Assembly: GCA_017524845.1 (NCBI GenBank) | Contig: JAFXUU010000066.1 | Location: 1 to 36,471 of the forward strand | From: Oscillospiraceae bacterium | Lineage (GTDB): Bacteria; Bacillota; Clostridia; Oscillospirales; Oscillospiraceae | Direction of reading: 5' to 3' | DNA: 36,471 nt | In this document: positions 1 to 7,693 of the stretch, one piece after another | Numbering within the stretch: position 1 is the stretch's first letter | Layout: every line of letters begins with the position of its first letter | Program-made: the position numbers and the translations under genes | The notes under the pieces: generated by a model | The model's database searches: none | What the model saw: only the letters and a program-made list of their open reading frames with translations | What the model was told of the DNA's origin: nothing

Positions 1-938
1 GTCACCACTGCGGAGATGACCTGGGTGATGCAGGCGTTGAGGGAGTGGGACACGGTGTCCACGTCGTTGGTGATGCGGCTCATCACTTCGCCGTTGGAAT
101 ACTTGTGGAAGAAATTGATGGGCAGCTTGTTGATCTTGGCGATGATGGCGTTGCGCAGGTTATAGGAGACCTTGTTGGAGACGTATGCCAGGGTGAAGCC
201 CTGGGCGTAGGAGAAGAGCATGCTCAGTACGTACAGCCCCAGCAGGATCAGGATGACCTGGCCGACGTAGTGGAAATCCACACCGTTGGTGCCGCCGGCG
301 GTGACCGCGGCCACGCCGCGCACGATCTCGTTGGTGATACGCGCCAGGATCTTGGGGTTGATGGTGCTCAGCAGGGTGGAGCAGACGGAGCAGACGGCCA
401 CCAGCAGGATCAGCCACTTATAGACCATCATGTACTTTATGAGCTGCTTCATGCTGGTCTTGAAGTCCTTGGCCTTCTCGCCGCCGCCCCGCATGCCCGG
501 AGGACCTCCGCCGCCGGGACGGCCGCCCCGCCGCTGGTTCTTCATTTTGCTGGTGTCAGGGCGCACCAGGGGCCGGTAGCCGGGGGGATAGGCGTTGAGG
601 TCAGCTTTGTCGATCTCGTTGGGGTCGGGGAATTTGGGCATCAGGAGCTTCATGAGCCCTTTGGGCTTGGGCATGCCTTCGGGGAATTCGCCCTTTTCGA
701 TCATTTCCTTCATCTTTTCGGGGTCGAAATCCTCCGGCGGCGTGAACCCGCCGGGGCCCTTCTTCCCGCCGGGCTTGCCCGGCATCTTGGAGGGATCGAA
801 ATCCTTGGGCATTTTGCTCGGATCGAAGTCTTTGGGCATTTTGGAGGGGTCAAACCCCTTGGGCATTTTGGAGGGGTCAAAGCCCTTCGGCGGCTGCTGG
901 GAATCGGCCGGGAAGGCGTTTTTCTTTTCTTCGCTCAT
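1..938 (-). CDS. ABC exporter half-transporter, N-terminal part (runs off window)
   Basis: Only the first 312 or so residues are in the window; the C-terminal ATPase lies beyond base 1. Residues 1-140 are a Pro/Met/Gly/Lys-rich soluble extension carrying four tandem nine-residue repeats. After that come the hydrophobic helices of a type IV (B-family) ABC exporter (YKWLILLVAVC, then VGQVILILLGLYVLSMLFSY). The family-typical stretch LPINFFHKYSNGEVMSRITND marks the first coupling region. Its ATG overlaps the TGA of the upstream exporter gene by four bases (ATGA), so the two are translationally coupled and probably form a heterodimer. The upstream partner has a degenerate ATP site, which predicts that this subunit carries the intact Walker B glutamate and switch histidine. 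That cannot be seen here. The substrate is unknown. Confidence 0.9.
   Translation of the reverse strand, partial: MSEEKKNAFPADSQQPPKGFDPSKMPKGFDPSKMPKDFDPSKMPKDFDPSKMPGKPGGKKGPGGFTPPEDFDPEKMKEMIEKGEFPEGMPKPKGLMKLLMPKFPDPNEIDKADLNAYPPGYRPLVRPDTSKMKNQRRGGRPGGGGPPGMRGGGEKAKDFKTSMKQLIKYMMVYKWLILLVAVCSVCSTLLSTINPKILARITNEIVRGVAAVTAGGTNGVDFHYVGQVILILLGLYVLSMLFSYAQGFTLAYVSNKVSYNLRNAIIAKINKLPINFFHKYSNGEVMSRITNDVDTVSHSLNACITQVISAVV
780..887 (-). repeat. Four tandem 27-bp repeats encoding KGFDPSKMP / KDFDPSKMP
   Basis: Residues 18-53 of the truncated ABC subunit are four back-to-back nine-residue units, KGFDPSKMP twice then KDFDPSKMP twice. A degenerate fifth copy (DFDPEKM) follows about 20 residues later. 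The units differ at synonymous positions, so they are not a very recent duplication. They lie in the cytosolic N-terminal extension before the first membrane helix. Confidence 0.9.
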
Positions 939-3115
939 GCCAATTCCTCCTTTGAAAGCTGGCTTTCGGCGATCTCGCGGTAGGCCTCGCAGCTCTCCAG
1001 GAGCTCGCGGTGGGTGCCGTGGCCCACGATCTTGCCTTCCTCCAGCACGAAGATCTGGTCTGCGTTCATGATGGTGCTGACCCGCTGGGCCACCACCAGC
1101 ACCGTGGCATTCTCCGTAGTGGCGTAGAGGGCCTTGCGGAGGGCCGCGTCGGTGCGGAAGTCCAGGGCGGAGAAGCTGTCGTCAAAGATGAAGATGGGCG
1201 GGTTCTTGATGAGGGCCCGGGCGATGCTGAGACGCTGCTTCTGACCGCCGGAGACGTTCTCGCCGCCCTGAGCGATTGCGATGCTGAGGCCGTTGTTCTC
1301 CTCGTTGATGAAGTCGCCCGCCTGGGCGGTCCGGATGGCCCGGTACATCTCCTCGTCCGTGCCGTCCTCCTTGCCCAGGGACATGTTGGTGGCCACGTCG
1401 CCGGAGAAGAGCACGCCCTTCTGGGGCACATAGCCGATGTTGTTGCGCAGCTCATGGAAATCCAGATCCCGGACGTCCACGCCGTCCAGCCGGATGCTGC
1501 CGGCGGTCACGTCGTAGAAGCGGGGCACCAGATTGATGAGCGTGCTCTTGCCGGAGCCGGTGGAGCCGATGAAGGCCACCGTCTGGCCCGGCAGGATATC
1601 CAGGTTGATATCCTCCAGAACATTGGATTCCGCGTCGCCGTATTTGAAGGAGACGTGGTCGAACTCGATGTGGCCCTTGGCCCGTCCGCCCAGGGTCTTG
1701 AGGTTCTCCCGGTTGCGGATGGTGGGCTCACGCTGCAGGACCTCCTCCACACGGCTGGCCGCCACCAGGGCGCGGGGCAGCATGATGAACATCTGGGCAA
1801 TCATCAGGAAGGCCATGATGATCTGCATGACGTACTGCATGTAGGCCATCATATCGCCCACGGGCATGTAGAACCTCGCCACCAGGTGGCCGCCCACCCA
1901 GATGATGAGCAGGGTCACGGCGGAGAGCATGAAGTTTTCGATGGGGTTCAGGGTCGCCATGGTGCGCTGCACGAAGAGGCCGGTTTCCGTGATGTCCTTG
2001 TTGGCCACGTCGAAGCGCTCCTCCTCCAGCCTTTCGTTGCCGAAGGCGCGGATGACCAGCATGCCGGTGAGGCTCTCCCGGGCCACCAGGTTCAGGCGAT
2101 CGGTGAGCTTCTGCATGATCTTGAACTTGGGGACCACCAGCTTGAAGGTGATCACCTGCAGCGCCAGGAGCAGCACCACGGCGATGGCCACGATCCAGCT
2201 CATGTTGGCGCATTTCCGCAGGGCCATGATGATGCCGCCCACGGCGTACAGCGGCGCCATAAAGACCATGCGGATGCCCATCATGGCCACCTGCTGCACC
2301 TGCTGCACGTCGTTGGTGCTGCGGGTGATGAGGGTGGCGGTGCTGAAGGCGTCCACGTCCTCGCTGGAGAAGCTGGTGACCTTCGTGTAGATGTCGTGCC
2401 GCAGCTTCTTGCCGATGCCGGCGGAGACCCTTGCCCCGCAGAAGCCGTTGCCCACGGTGCAGAGGCCGCTCATCAGGCTGAACAGCAGCATGATGCCGCC
2501 GATTTTCAGGATGTAGCCCTGCTGCACCTTCGGCACGTCTCCGCCCAGAGAGGCATGGATGCCCTTGGTGAGGGTGACTGCCACGCTGCTCATCATGAGG
2601 CTGGCGTTGTCCTCTCCCGCCATGGACTTTCCGGCGGCGACGGCGCTGTCGCTGAGGGTCGCGGCCTGGGCCAGCACTCCCTCGGGCCCCAGCACGCTGA
2701 AGTCCGCGCCGCCCATGCTCATGTTCAGCGCGTAGTACGCCTTGCTGACGGCTGCGTTCACCGCCGCCAGCGCCGCCTTATCCGGCGTCTTTCTGACGTA
2801 TGCCCCCTTCCCGGCAAGGGCGGGATAGGCCTTCAGCGTTTTGCCGTCCGCCTTGCCCGCTTCCACCCAGGTGTACGCATTCTTCACCGTTGCCTCGTCC
2901 GCTCCGTCGGTAAAGCGGAGGGTGAGGTCCATCATGTCCGCGTCCATGACGTCGGGGGCGGCGTTGGAAATGCCGCTCTGGACGATGCCCACGTTCACGA
3001 TGCTGCTCATGTAGTTCGGCAGATAGAGCTCCAGGATCGTCTGCGCGAACAGCAGAAGCAGGGCGATGACCACCAGGGGGATGAAGGGCTTTAGGTATCT
3101 CAGGATCAGTTTCAA
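935..3115 (-). CDS. ABC exporter half-transporter with degenerate ATP site
   Basis: A 726-residue membrane/ATPase fusion of the type IV ABC exporter family, longer than the usual 580-600. The extra length is a polar insertion of about 150 residues (roughly 48-195) between the first and second membrane helices, predicted to face outside. The nucleotide-binding domain has Walker A GSTGSGKST (517-525), signature VSGGQ (621-625) and Walker B ending D645. The catalytic glutamate position is Asp646 and the switch histidine is Gln677 (AQRVSTI). This pair of changes is the known signature of the non-hydrolysing site in heterodimeric exporters such as TM287/288. Translation starts at TTG 3115, with GGGAG nine bases upstream; no in-frame ATG fits before the first helix. 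It follows iorB after 45 bases and couples by ATGA to the next subunit. The substrate is unknown. Confidence 0.93.
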   Translation of the reverse strand: MKLILRYLKPFIPLVVIALLLLFAQTILELYLPNYMSSIVNVGIVQSGISNAAPDVMDADMMDLTLRFTDGADEATVKNAYTWVEAGKADGKTLKAYPALAGKGAYVRKTPDKAALAAVNAAVSKAYYALNMSMGGADFSVLGPEGVLAQAATLSDSAVAAGKSMAGEDNASLMMSSVAVTLTKGIHASLGGDVPKVQQGYILKIGGIMLLFSLMSGLCTVGNGFCGARVSAGIGKKLRHDIYTKVTSFSSEDVDAFSTATLITRSTNDVQQVQQVAMMGIRMVFMAPLYAVGGIIMALRKCANMSWIVAIAVVLLLALQVITFKLVVPKFKIMQKLTDRLNLVARESLTGMLVIRAFGNERLEEERFDVANKDITETGLFVQRTMATLNPIENFMLSAVTLLIIWVGGHLVARFYMPVGDMMAYMQYVMQIIMAFLMIAQMFIMLPRALVAASRVEEVLQREPTIRNRENLKTLGGRAKGHIEFDHVSFKYGDAESNVLEDINLDILPGQTVAFIGSTGSGKSTLINLVPRFYDVTAGSIRLDGVDVRDLDFHELRNNIGYVPQKGVLFSGDVATNMSLGKEDGTDEEMYRAIRTAQAGDFINEENNGLSIAIAQGGENVSGGQKQRLSIARALIKNPPIFIFDDSFSALDFRTDAALRKALYATTENATVLVVAQRVSTIMNADQIFVLEEGKIVGHGTHRELLESCEAYREIAESQLSKEELA

Positions 3116-3160
3116 GCCTCGATTCTCCCTTTCTTCTTTTTATTTTTTTTATTTACTCTT
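3116..3160 (-). other. AT-rich spacer between iorB and the exporter genes
   Basis: On the minus strand this 45-base gap is almost pure purine plus A/T (runs of A separated by T or G), unlike the GC-rich surroundings. It ends in GGGAG, the ribosome binding site for the TTG-started exporter gene. I see no hairpin. It may be an unstructured leader favouring ribosome loading, or an RNase target between operon segments. Confidence 0.5.
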
Positions 3161-3727
3161 TCAGGCCTCCCGGCCCCTGCGGAAGGCGGCGAGGTTCATC
3201 TCCACCGTCTTCGGCGGCACCATGGCGGCGATGAGACCCTCCCAGTCGAAGGACGGCAGGGGAAGCGCCTTCACCAGGGCTCCCAGCAGACAGATGTTCT
3301 GGCTCTTGGGACTGCCCAGGCTCTCAGCGATCTCCCCGGCGGCCACCACCTTGGCGCCCGCCAGCTTTTCCAGCTCTTTGTCGGCCCCGTGGGGGTATTC
3401 CGCCGCGCCGGTGAGGACGCTCATGGGCATGATCTCCTTCCGGTCCATGAGGATGGAGCCGCCCTTTTTCAGATAGGGCAGGGCCCGGAGGGCTTCCGTC
3501 TTTTCAAAGGCGACGATCAGGTCCGCTTCGCCCTCCCCGATGTTGGGAGCGTAGACCCTGTCGCCGTAGCGGAGCTGGGTGTTCACCGTGCCGCCCCGCT
3601 GGCTCATGCCGTGGATCTCGCTCATTTTCACGTCGTAGCCCATTTGGGCCAGGCCGGCGGAAAGAATCTTCGTGGTCAGGATCGTGCCCTGGCCGCCCAC
3701 GCCGGTGAGAAGAATGCTGGTGATCAT
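3161..3727 (-). CDS. iorB: Indolepyruvate:ferredoxin oxidoreductase beta subunit
   Basis: A 188-residue protein of the pyruvate ferredoxin/flavodoxin oxidoreductase gamma-type family. With IorA it converts aryl pyruvates (indolepyruvate, phenylpyruvate, hydroxyphenylpyruvate) to aryl-acetyl-CoA plus CO2, reducing ferredoxin in the cytoplasm. The family's opening glycine-rich loop GVGGQG is at residues 9-14. Next comes the conserved segment MSEIHGMSQRGGTVNTQLRY. The start is ATG 3727, inside the ATGA overlap with the iorA stop. A longer frame back to 3778 would run deep into iorA and add residues unlike the family. The strict overlap and adjacent alpha subunit make the call firm. Confidence 0.95.
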   Translation of the reverse strand: MITSILLTGVGGQGTILTTKILSAGLAQMGYDVKMSEIHGMSQRGGTVNTQLRYGDRVYAPNIGEGEADLIVAFEKTEALRALPYLKKGGSILMDRKEIMPMSVLTGAAEYPHGADKELEKLAGAKVVAAGEIAESLGSPKSQNICLLGALVKALPLPSFDWEGLIAAMVPPKTVEMNLAAFRRGREA

Positions 3728-5505
3728 GCCTTTCCACCTGCCTTTCGGATGGCGCCGAAGCGGCATTGCTGCATGCACAGGCCGCAGCCGGTGCAGCTGG
3801 CCGGATCGGAAATGAGGGCCTTTTTCGTCTTCGCGTCGAAGGTGAGGGCGGGGCAGACCACCTTCGTACAGGCCCGGCAGCCCCTGCAGGCCTCCGCGTC
3901 GATCTCGCAGCGAAGATCGCCCCGGGCCTTGATGACCTCCTTGAGCAGGGCGCAGGGCCTCCGGCTGAGGATCACCCAGGTCTCCTTCGTGGAAAGAGCC
4001 TTTTCGATGGCGGCGTTCATGGCCGCCTGGTCGATGGGATCGACCTCCAGCACCCGCTCCTCCGGCAGGCCGGTGGCCAGCACCATGCGCCGGATGTTGA
4101 TGGCGGGGACCTCGTAGCCCATCAGGCTGATCTCGGTACCGGCGTTCTGCTGGTGCCCGGTCATGGCGGTGATGGAATTGTCCAGCACCACGAGGCAGAC
4201 GTTTGCCTTCGCGTGCACCGCGTCCACCAGGCTGTTGAAGCCGGAGTGGAAGAAGGTGCTGTCTCCCAGAATGCCGAAGACCTTGCGCCCGTCGCCCTGC
4301 TTCTCCAGGGCCTTGGCAAGGCCGATGGGGATGGAGAAGCCGGAGCCCATGCAGATGCAGGTGTCGAAGCCGCGGAAGGGCTCGCCCACGCCCAAGGAGT
4401 AGCAGCCGATGTCGCCCACGGCCACCAGGCGCTTATGGTAGTTCTGCATGGCGAAGTAGAAGCCCCGGTGGGGGCAGCCCGCGCAGAGGGCGGGCGGACG
4501 GGCGGGGGCCGTGAGGCTGCTCTGCACCGTTTCCGGCGCGCCGCCCAGGCCGAAAGCGGCCCGGATGCGCTGGGCGCTCAGCTCGCCCTGCCGGGTGGTG
4601 TACGCCTTGCCCTCGCAGGGGATGCCCAGGGCCTTCACGGCCTCCTCCAGATAGGGCTCCCCCTCCTCGATGACGATGATCCGCTCCATCCCGGCGCAGA
4701 AATCCCGGATGAGCCGGTCCGGCAGGGGATGGGTGATGCCCAGCTTCAGATAGCTGGCGTCCTCCCCGAAGGCTTCCCGGGCGTGGAGCCAGCACACGCC
4801 GGAGGCGATGACGCCCAGCTTCGTGCCGTGCATCTCCGTCCGGTTCAGGGGGCTCGTTTCCGCATATTCCTTCAGGGCCGCCAGATTGGCCTCCACGGCC
4901 ACGTGGCGCTTCCGGGCGTTGGCCGGGAGCATGGCGTACTTCGCGGGATCGGGCTTATACACGCCCGGATGCTCCGCGCGCTCCCCCTGCTCCACCAGGC
5001 TCTTGGAATGACAGACCCGGGTGGTCATGCGAAGGAGCATCAGAAGGTCGAATTTCTCGCTCAGCTCAAAGGCCGCCTTCACGTAGTCCAGACATTCCTG
5101 GCTGTCGGCGGGCTCCAGCATGCCCAGCCGGGCATGGGGAGCGTACAGCCGGTTGTCCTGCTCGTTCTGGCTGCTCCAGCAGCCGGGATCGTCCGCCGAA
5201 ACCAGGACCATGCCGCCGTTCACGCCGGTGTAAGCAGCGGAAAAAATGGGATCCGCCGCCGCGTTCATGCCCACGTGCTTGAAGGCGGCCAGGCTGCGAA
5301 GGCCCCCGAAGGAGGCCCCCAGGGCGATCTCCACCGCGATCTTCTCGTTGTTGGCCCACTGGCAGTACACGTCGTCCTTATACAGGGACATGTTCTCCAG
5401 AATCTCCGTGCTGGGCGTGCCGGGATAGGCGGCGGCAACGCCGACGCCGGCCTCCCATGCGCCCCGGGCGACGGCCTCGTCGCCGCTCATGATGACCTTG
5501 CTCAA
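3724..5505 (-). CDS. iorA: Indolepyruvate:ferredoxin oxidoreductase alpha subunit
   Basis: A 593-residue thiamine-diphosphate enzyme subunit, the normal size for IorA. The N-terminal pyrimidine-binding domain opens with SGDEAVARGAWEAGV and the YPGTPSTEI segment. The TPP/Mg motif begins GDSTFFHSG and ends at the conserved DNS about 30 residues later. The C-terminus carries two 4Fe-4S sites: Cys540, 543, 546, 551 and Cys571, 574, 577, 581. The best start is TTG 5505, which aligns with the usual IorA N-terminus; the internal ATG at 5490 would trim it. It lies 54 bases after marR and overlaps iorB by ATGA. The enzyme should act in anaerobic aromatic amino-acid catabolism and is expected to be oxygen sensitive. 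Confidence 0.96.
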   Translation of the reverse strand: MSKVIMSGDEAVARGAWEAGVGVAAAYPGTPSTEILENMSLYKDDVYCQWANNEKIAVEIALGASFGGLRSLAAFKHVGMNAAADPIFSAAYTGVNGGMVLVSADDPGCWSSQNEQDNRLYAPHARLGMLEPADSQECLDYVKAAFELSEKFDLLMLLRMTTRVCHSKSLVEQGERAEHPGVYKPDPAKYAMLPANARKRHVAVEANLAALKEYAETSPLNRTEMHGTKLGVIASGVCWLHAREAFGEDASYLKLGITHPLPDRLIRDFCAGMERIIVIEEGEPYLEEAVKALGIPCEGKAYTTRQGELSAQRIRAAFGLGGAPETVQSSLTAPARPPALCAGCPHRGFYFAMQNYHKRLVAVGDIGCYSLGVGEPFRGFDTCICMGSGFSIPIGLAKALEKQGDGRKVFGILGDSTFFHSGFNSLVDAVHAKANVCLVVLDNSITAMTGHQQNAGTEISLMGYEVPAINIRRMVLATGLPEERVLEVDPIDQAAMNAAIEKALSTKETWVILSRRPCALLKEVIKARGDLRCEIDAEACRGCRACTKVVCPALTFDAKTKKALISDPASCTGCGLCMQQCRFGAIRKAGGKA

Positions 5506-5559
5506 TTTTCTGTTCGCTCCTTGAATATTGGGATCCGGCCGCCCCGGGGGCGGCTTCGC

Positions 5560-6021
5560 TTATTCCTCGAAATCCTCGGGCTCCGGCCCGCCGGGACCTA
5601 CCAGCTTCCGCAGCAGCTCCGTGAGCTGTGCCTTCTCCCCGTCGGAGAGGGGGGATAGGAACAGCGCCGCGAAATCCGGCCGATTCTCGATGAGCTCCGA
5701 GACCCGGTCCCGCCCCTCGTCCGTGAGGAAAATGTTGAAGATGCGCTTGTCTCTGGCGGACTGCCGCCGTTCCACCAGCCCGGCGGACACCAGCTTCCCC
5801 AGAGTCTCGCTGACGGATTGGGGCCGCAGCTGCAGCAGCGTGGTCATGTCCCGCTGGCTGATGCCGTCGGATTCGCTGAGCATGATGAGGATGCGGTTCT
5901 GAGCGCTGGGGCGGCCGCCCTTTTCCCACTCGCCGCCCAGACCGGGGCCGCGGCGGAGGACGGCGTAGAGCCGGAAGATCTGCTCCATAAGCTGCTCGTT
6001 GGGGCTCAGCTGATAATCCAT
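5560..6021 (-). CDS. MarR-family transcriptional regulator
   Basis: A 153-residue winged-helix repressor. The core reads GISQRDMTTLLQLRPQSVSE (helix-turn-helix), then LVSAGLVERRQSARDKR and the wing IFNIFLTDEGRD, the standard MarR layout. The C-terminal helix forms the dimer interface. The start is ATG 6021, with AAAGGAG seven to eight bases upstream; the frame extends further but reads through promoter and operator sequence. It is the first gene of the minus-strand operon with iorAB and the exporter pair. The operator-like repeats at its own promoter suggest autorepression relieved by a small, probably aromatic, ligand. The ligand is inference. Confidence 0.94.
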   Translation of the reverse strand: MDYQLSPNEQLMEQIFRLYAVLRRGPGLGGEWEKGGRPSAQNRILIMLSESDGISQRDMTTLLQLRPQSVSETLGKLVSAGLVERRQSARDKRIFNIFLTDEGRDRVSELIENRPDFAALFLSPLSDGEKAQLTELLRKLVGPGGPEPEDFEE

Positions 6022-6043
6022 CGCGCATCTCCTTTCCCAAGAA

Positions 6044-6061
6044 TTGTAAGGTACTTGACAA
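6044..6061 (-). promoter_or_regulatory. Imperfect 18-bp palindrome, candidate MarR operator
   Basis: TTGTAAGGTACTTGACAA matches its own reverse complement at 14 of 18 positions. It lies between the predicted transcription start and the marR start codon. It contains the 11-base word AAGGTACTTGA (6048-6058), which recurs at 6063-6073 and, inverted, at 6117-6127. MarR proteins typically bind such 16-20 bp dyads, so repression of the operon is a reasonable inference. Confidence 0.65.
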
Positions 6062-6129
6062 TAAGGTACTTGAACAAACTTCATTATACGCCGCCCCTCC
6101 CCGAATGTCAAGATATTCAAGTACCTTAT
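6061..6129 (-). promoter_or_regulatory. Promoter TTGACA-N17-TATAAT inside a 14-bp inverted repeat
   Basis: On the minus strand the -35 TTGACA is at 6111-6106 and the -10 TATAAT at 6088-6083, both perfect consensus with a 17-base spacer. The 14-base word ATAAGGTACTTGAA at 6061-6074 is repeated exactly, inverted, at 6116-6129. It therefore brackets the core promoter. One site overlaps the expected start of transcription and the other sits just above the -35. This is the expected geometry for repression by the MarR protein encoded directly downstream. Confidence 0.85.
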
Positions 6130-6487
6130 TTTATAAAAATTCTACATTTCTGTCCGGACGTTTCGGCCGCCGGTGACGGGAAGACGACAGAGGACGAAGA
6201 AACAGCGGACCCGGCGGGACCGCCGCCGAACCGGGCCGAAGCCCGCCGGATCAGCGAACATGATCCTGAAATCTGTTCCGAAAGGCAGGAAAAGTGCCGA
6301 AAAGAAGCCGCGCATATCCCCATGGGGGGCTTGACGGCCGGGGATCGGCAATATATGTTCTTCAATAGATAATTATAAGCAGCGCATCCCCGCAGGATCG
6401 AAGGGAAAAACCGGCCCGAGGGCCGCTCCTGTCCCGCCGGGGGCAAATCCGCACGTAATCGGGCTTGAAAGAAAGGAAACGGATGCC
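6130..6487. other. Intergenic region between two divergent operons
   Basis: About 360 bases with no convincing gene on either strand. The open frames here lack ribosome binding sites and have no family-like protein character. The region holds upstream sequence of the marR operon, a candidate plus-strand promoter at 6331-6359, an AT-rich patch (6351-6379) and a GC-rich leader with short dyads (for example GGCCC GA GGGCC near 6412-6423). The leader ends at AAAGGA before the ATG at 6488. I find no confident riboswitch. Confidence 0.5.
6331..6359 (+). promoter_or_regulatory. Candidate promoter TTGACG-N17-TATGTT
   Basis: TTGACG (5 of 6 to consensus) at 6331-6336 and TATGTT (4 of 6) at 6354-6359 are separated by 17 bases. 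This predicts transcription from about 6366 and a leader of about 120 bases before the transporter operon. It is the best match in the region. Confidence 0.55.
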
Positions 6488-7690
6488 ATGAAGAGAACAT
6501 ATGCGATCTTCCTGCTGGCCGCGCTTCTGCTGGCCCTGGCGGCCGGCTGCGGCGGCAATACCTCCGCGCCCACAGCCGCGCCTACCGAGGCGCCTGCCGC
6601 CGCTCCCGCGCCGGCGACGGAAGCCCCGGCCCCGGCGACGGAAGCCCCGGCGACGACGGAGGAACCCGCACCTGAGACGCCGGCGCCCTCCGGTACCCGC
6701 ACCGTTACGGACGTGCTGGGCCGGGAGGTGGAGATCCCCGCAGAGGTGACCTCCGTCGGCGCTCTGGGCAGCGCCACCCGCACCATCGCCTATGCCGGCG
6801 GCATCGATAAGGTTACGGGCACCACGGAGATGGAGATCCGGGGCGACGCGGGCATGCCCTTTGCTTACGCCTGCCACGAGCACCTGAAGGACTGCACCGC
6901 CATCGCCTCCGGCGGCAGCGGCAATACGTATTACGACGAGGCCATCGCCGAGCTCAGCCCGGACGTGATCATCATCAACACCAACAACGCGGACACCTGC
7001 AACGACTTCCAGGCGAAGTTCAACATCCCCGTCGTCGCGATCTACGCGGACAAGTTCACCTCCCCCAATCTGACGGATTCCATCCGCCTCTGCGGCGAGG
7101 TGCTGGGCACCGAAGCCCACGCCGAGGCGGTGATCGCCGCCATCCAGGGCTGGCTGGCAGAGCTGGACGGCCTGACGAAGGACATCCCCGATGCCGGGAA
7201 GCCCGGCGTCTACCTGGGCGCGGTCAGCTTCTCCGGCGGCCACGGCTTCTGCGGCACCTACTGCAACTATGCGCCCCTGATCGCCATCCACGCCAATAAC
7301 CTGGCCGACAGCCTGGGGGAGAAGGGCGGCGTGGAGATCGCCATGGAGCAGGTCATCGAGTGGGATCCGGACATCATCTTCCTGAATCCCGGCAACATGA
7401 ACCTGGTGATGGACGACTATGCGGTTAACCCCGACGCCATCGACAGCCTGCGGGCCGTGCAGAACGGCAGTGTCTACTCCCAGGTGAACTTCAATTACTA
7501 CAGCACCAACATGGAGCTGGCCATCGTGGATGCCTATTACGCCGGGTCCGTCATCTATCCCGAAGCCTTCAGGGACGTCGACTTCCGGGCCAAGGCGGAG
7601 GAGATCTTCAACGTGATGATCGGCAGGGATTACCTGGGCGTCCTGGAAGAAAACGGCCTCACCTTCGGCCCCATCACCATCGGGGAATAA
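6488..7690 (+). CDS. Lipoprotein substrate-binding protein of a metal-chelate/corrinoid ABC importer
   Basis: 400 residues. A short signal ends in lipobox LAAGC with Cys21, so the protein is lipid-anchored outside the membrane. A Pro/Ala/Thr/Glu tether with repeated APATEAPAP units runs to about residue 70. The class III binding-protein fold follows (TVTDVLGREVEIP; LSPDVIIINTNN; WDPDIIFLNPG), as in the FepB/BtuF group that binds iron-siderophores, heme or cobalamin. The segment SFSGGHGFCGTYCNY carries two cysteines near the presumed ligand site and is not typical of simple siderophore binders. The start is ATG 6488 after AAAGGA. It begins an operon with permease, ATPase, methyltransferase and FmdE. 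The ligand cannot be read from sequence. Confidence 0.9.
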   Translation: MKRTYAIFLLAALLLALAAGCGGNTSAPTAAPTEAPAAAPAPATEAPAPATEAPATTEEPAPETPAPSGTRTVTDVLGREVEIPAEVTSVGALGSATRTIAYAGGIDKVTGTTEMEIRGDAGMPFAYACHEHLKDCTAIASGGSGNTYYDEAIAELSPDVIIINTNNADTCNDFQAKFNIPVVAIYADKFTSPNLTDSIRLCGEVLGTEAHAEAVIAAIQGWLAELDGLTKDIPDAGKPGVYLGAVSFSGGHGFCGTYCNYAPLIAIHANNLADSLGEKGGVEIAMEQVIEWDPDIIFLNPGNMNLVMDDYAVNPDAIDSLRAVQNGSVYSQVNFNYYSTNMELAIVDAYYAGSVIYPEAFRDVDFRAKAEEIFNVMIGRDYLGVLEENGLTFGPITIGE

Positions 7691-7693
7691 GGA

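Noticed and set aside
780-887. Tandem 27-bp repeats as a CRISPR or intergenic satellite
   Set aside because: They are in frame within a gene, contiguous without spacers and vary at synonymous positions.
1010-3094. Long plus-strand open frame (694 codons) opposite the exporter gene
   Set aside because: It mirrors the exporter codons, is His/Gln/Asp-rich without domain character and has no ribosome site; it is a shadow caused by high GC.
3766-5658. Plus-strand open frame of 630 codons opposite iorA
   Set aside because: Same reason: composition is that of an antisense frame and iorA has all its motifs on the other strand.
6366-6379. Possible Fur box (AGATAATTATAA)
   Set aside because: It matches only one half of the 19-bp consensus and lies in a naturally AT-rich patch.
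6390-6450. Words resembling part of a cobalamin riboswitch (GGGAA...CCGG...GTCCCGCC) before the importer operon
   Set aside because: The conserved GCCACTG and the later B12-box sequence are missing and there is too little room before the ATG, so the likeness is only partial.
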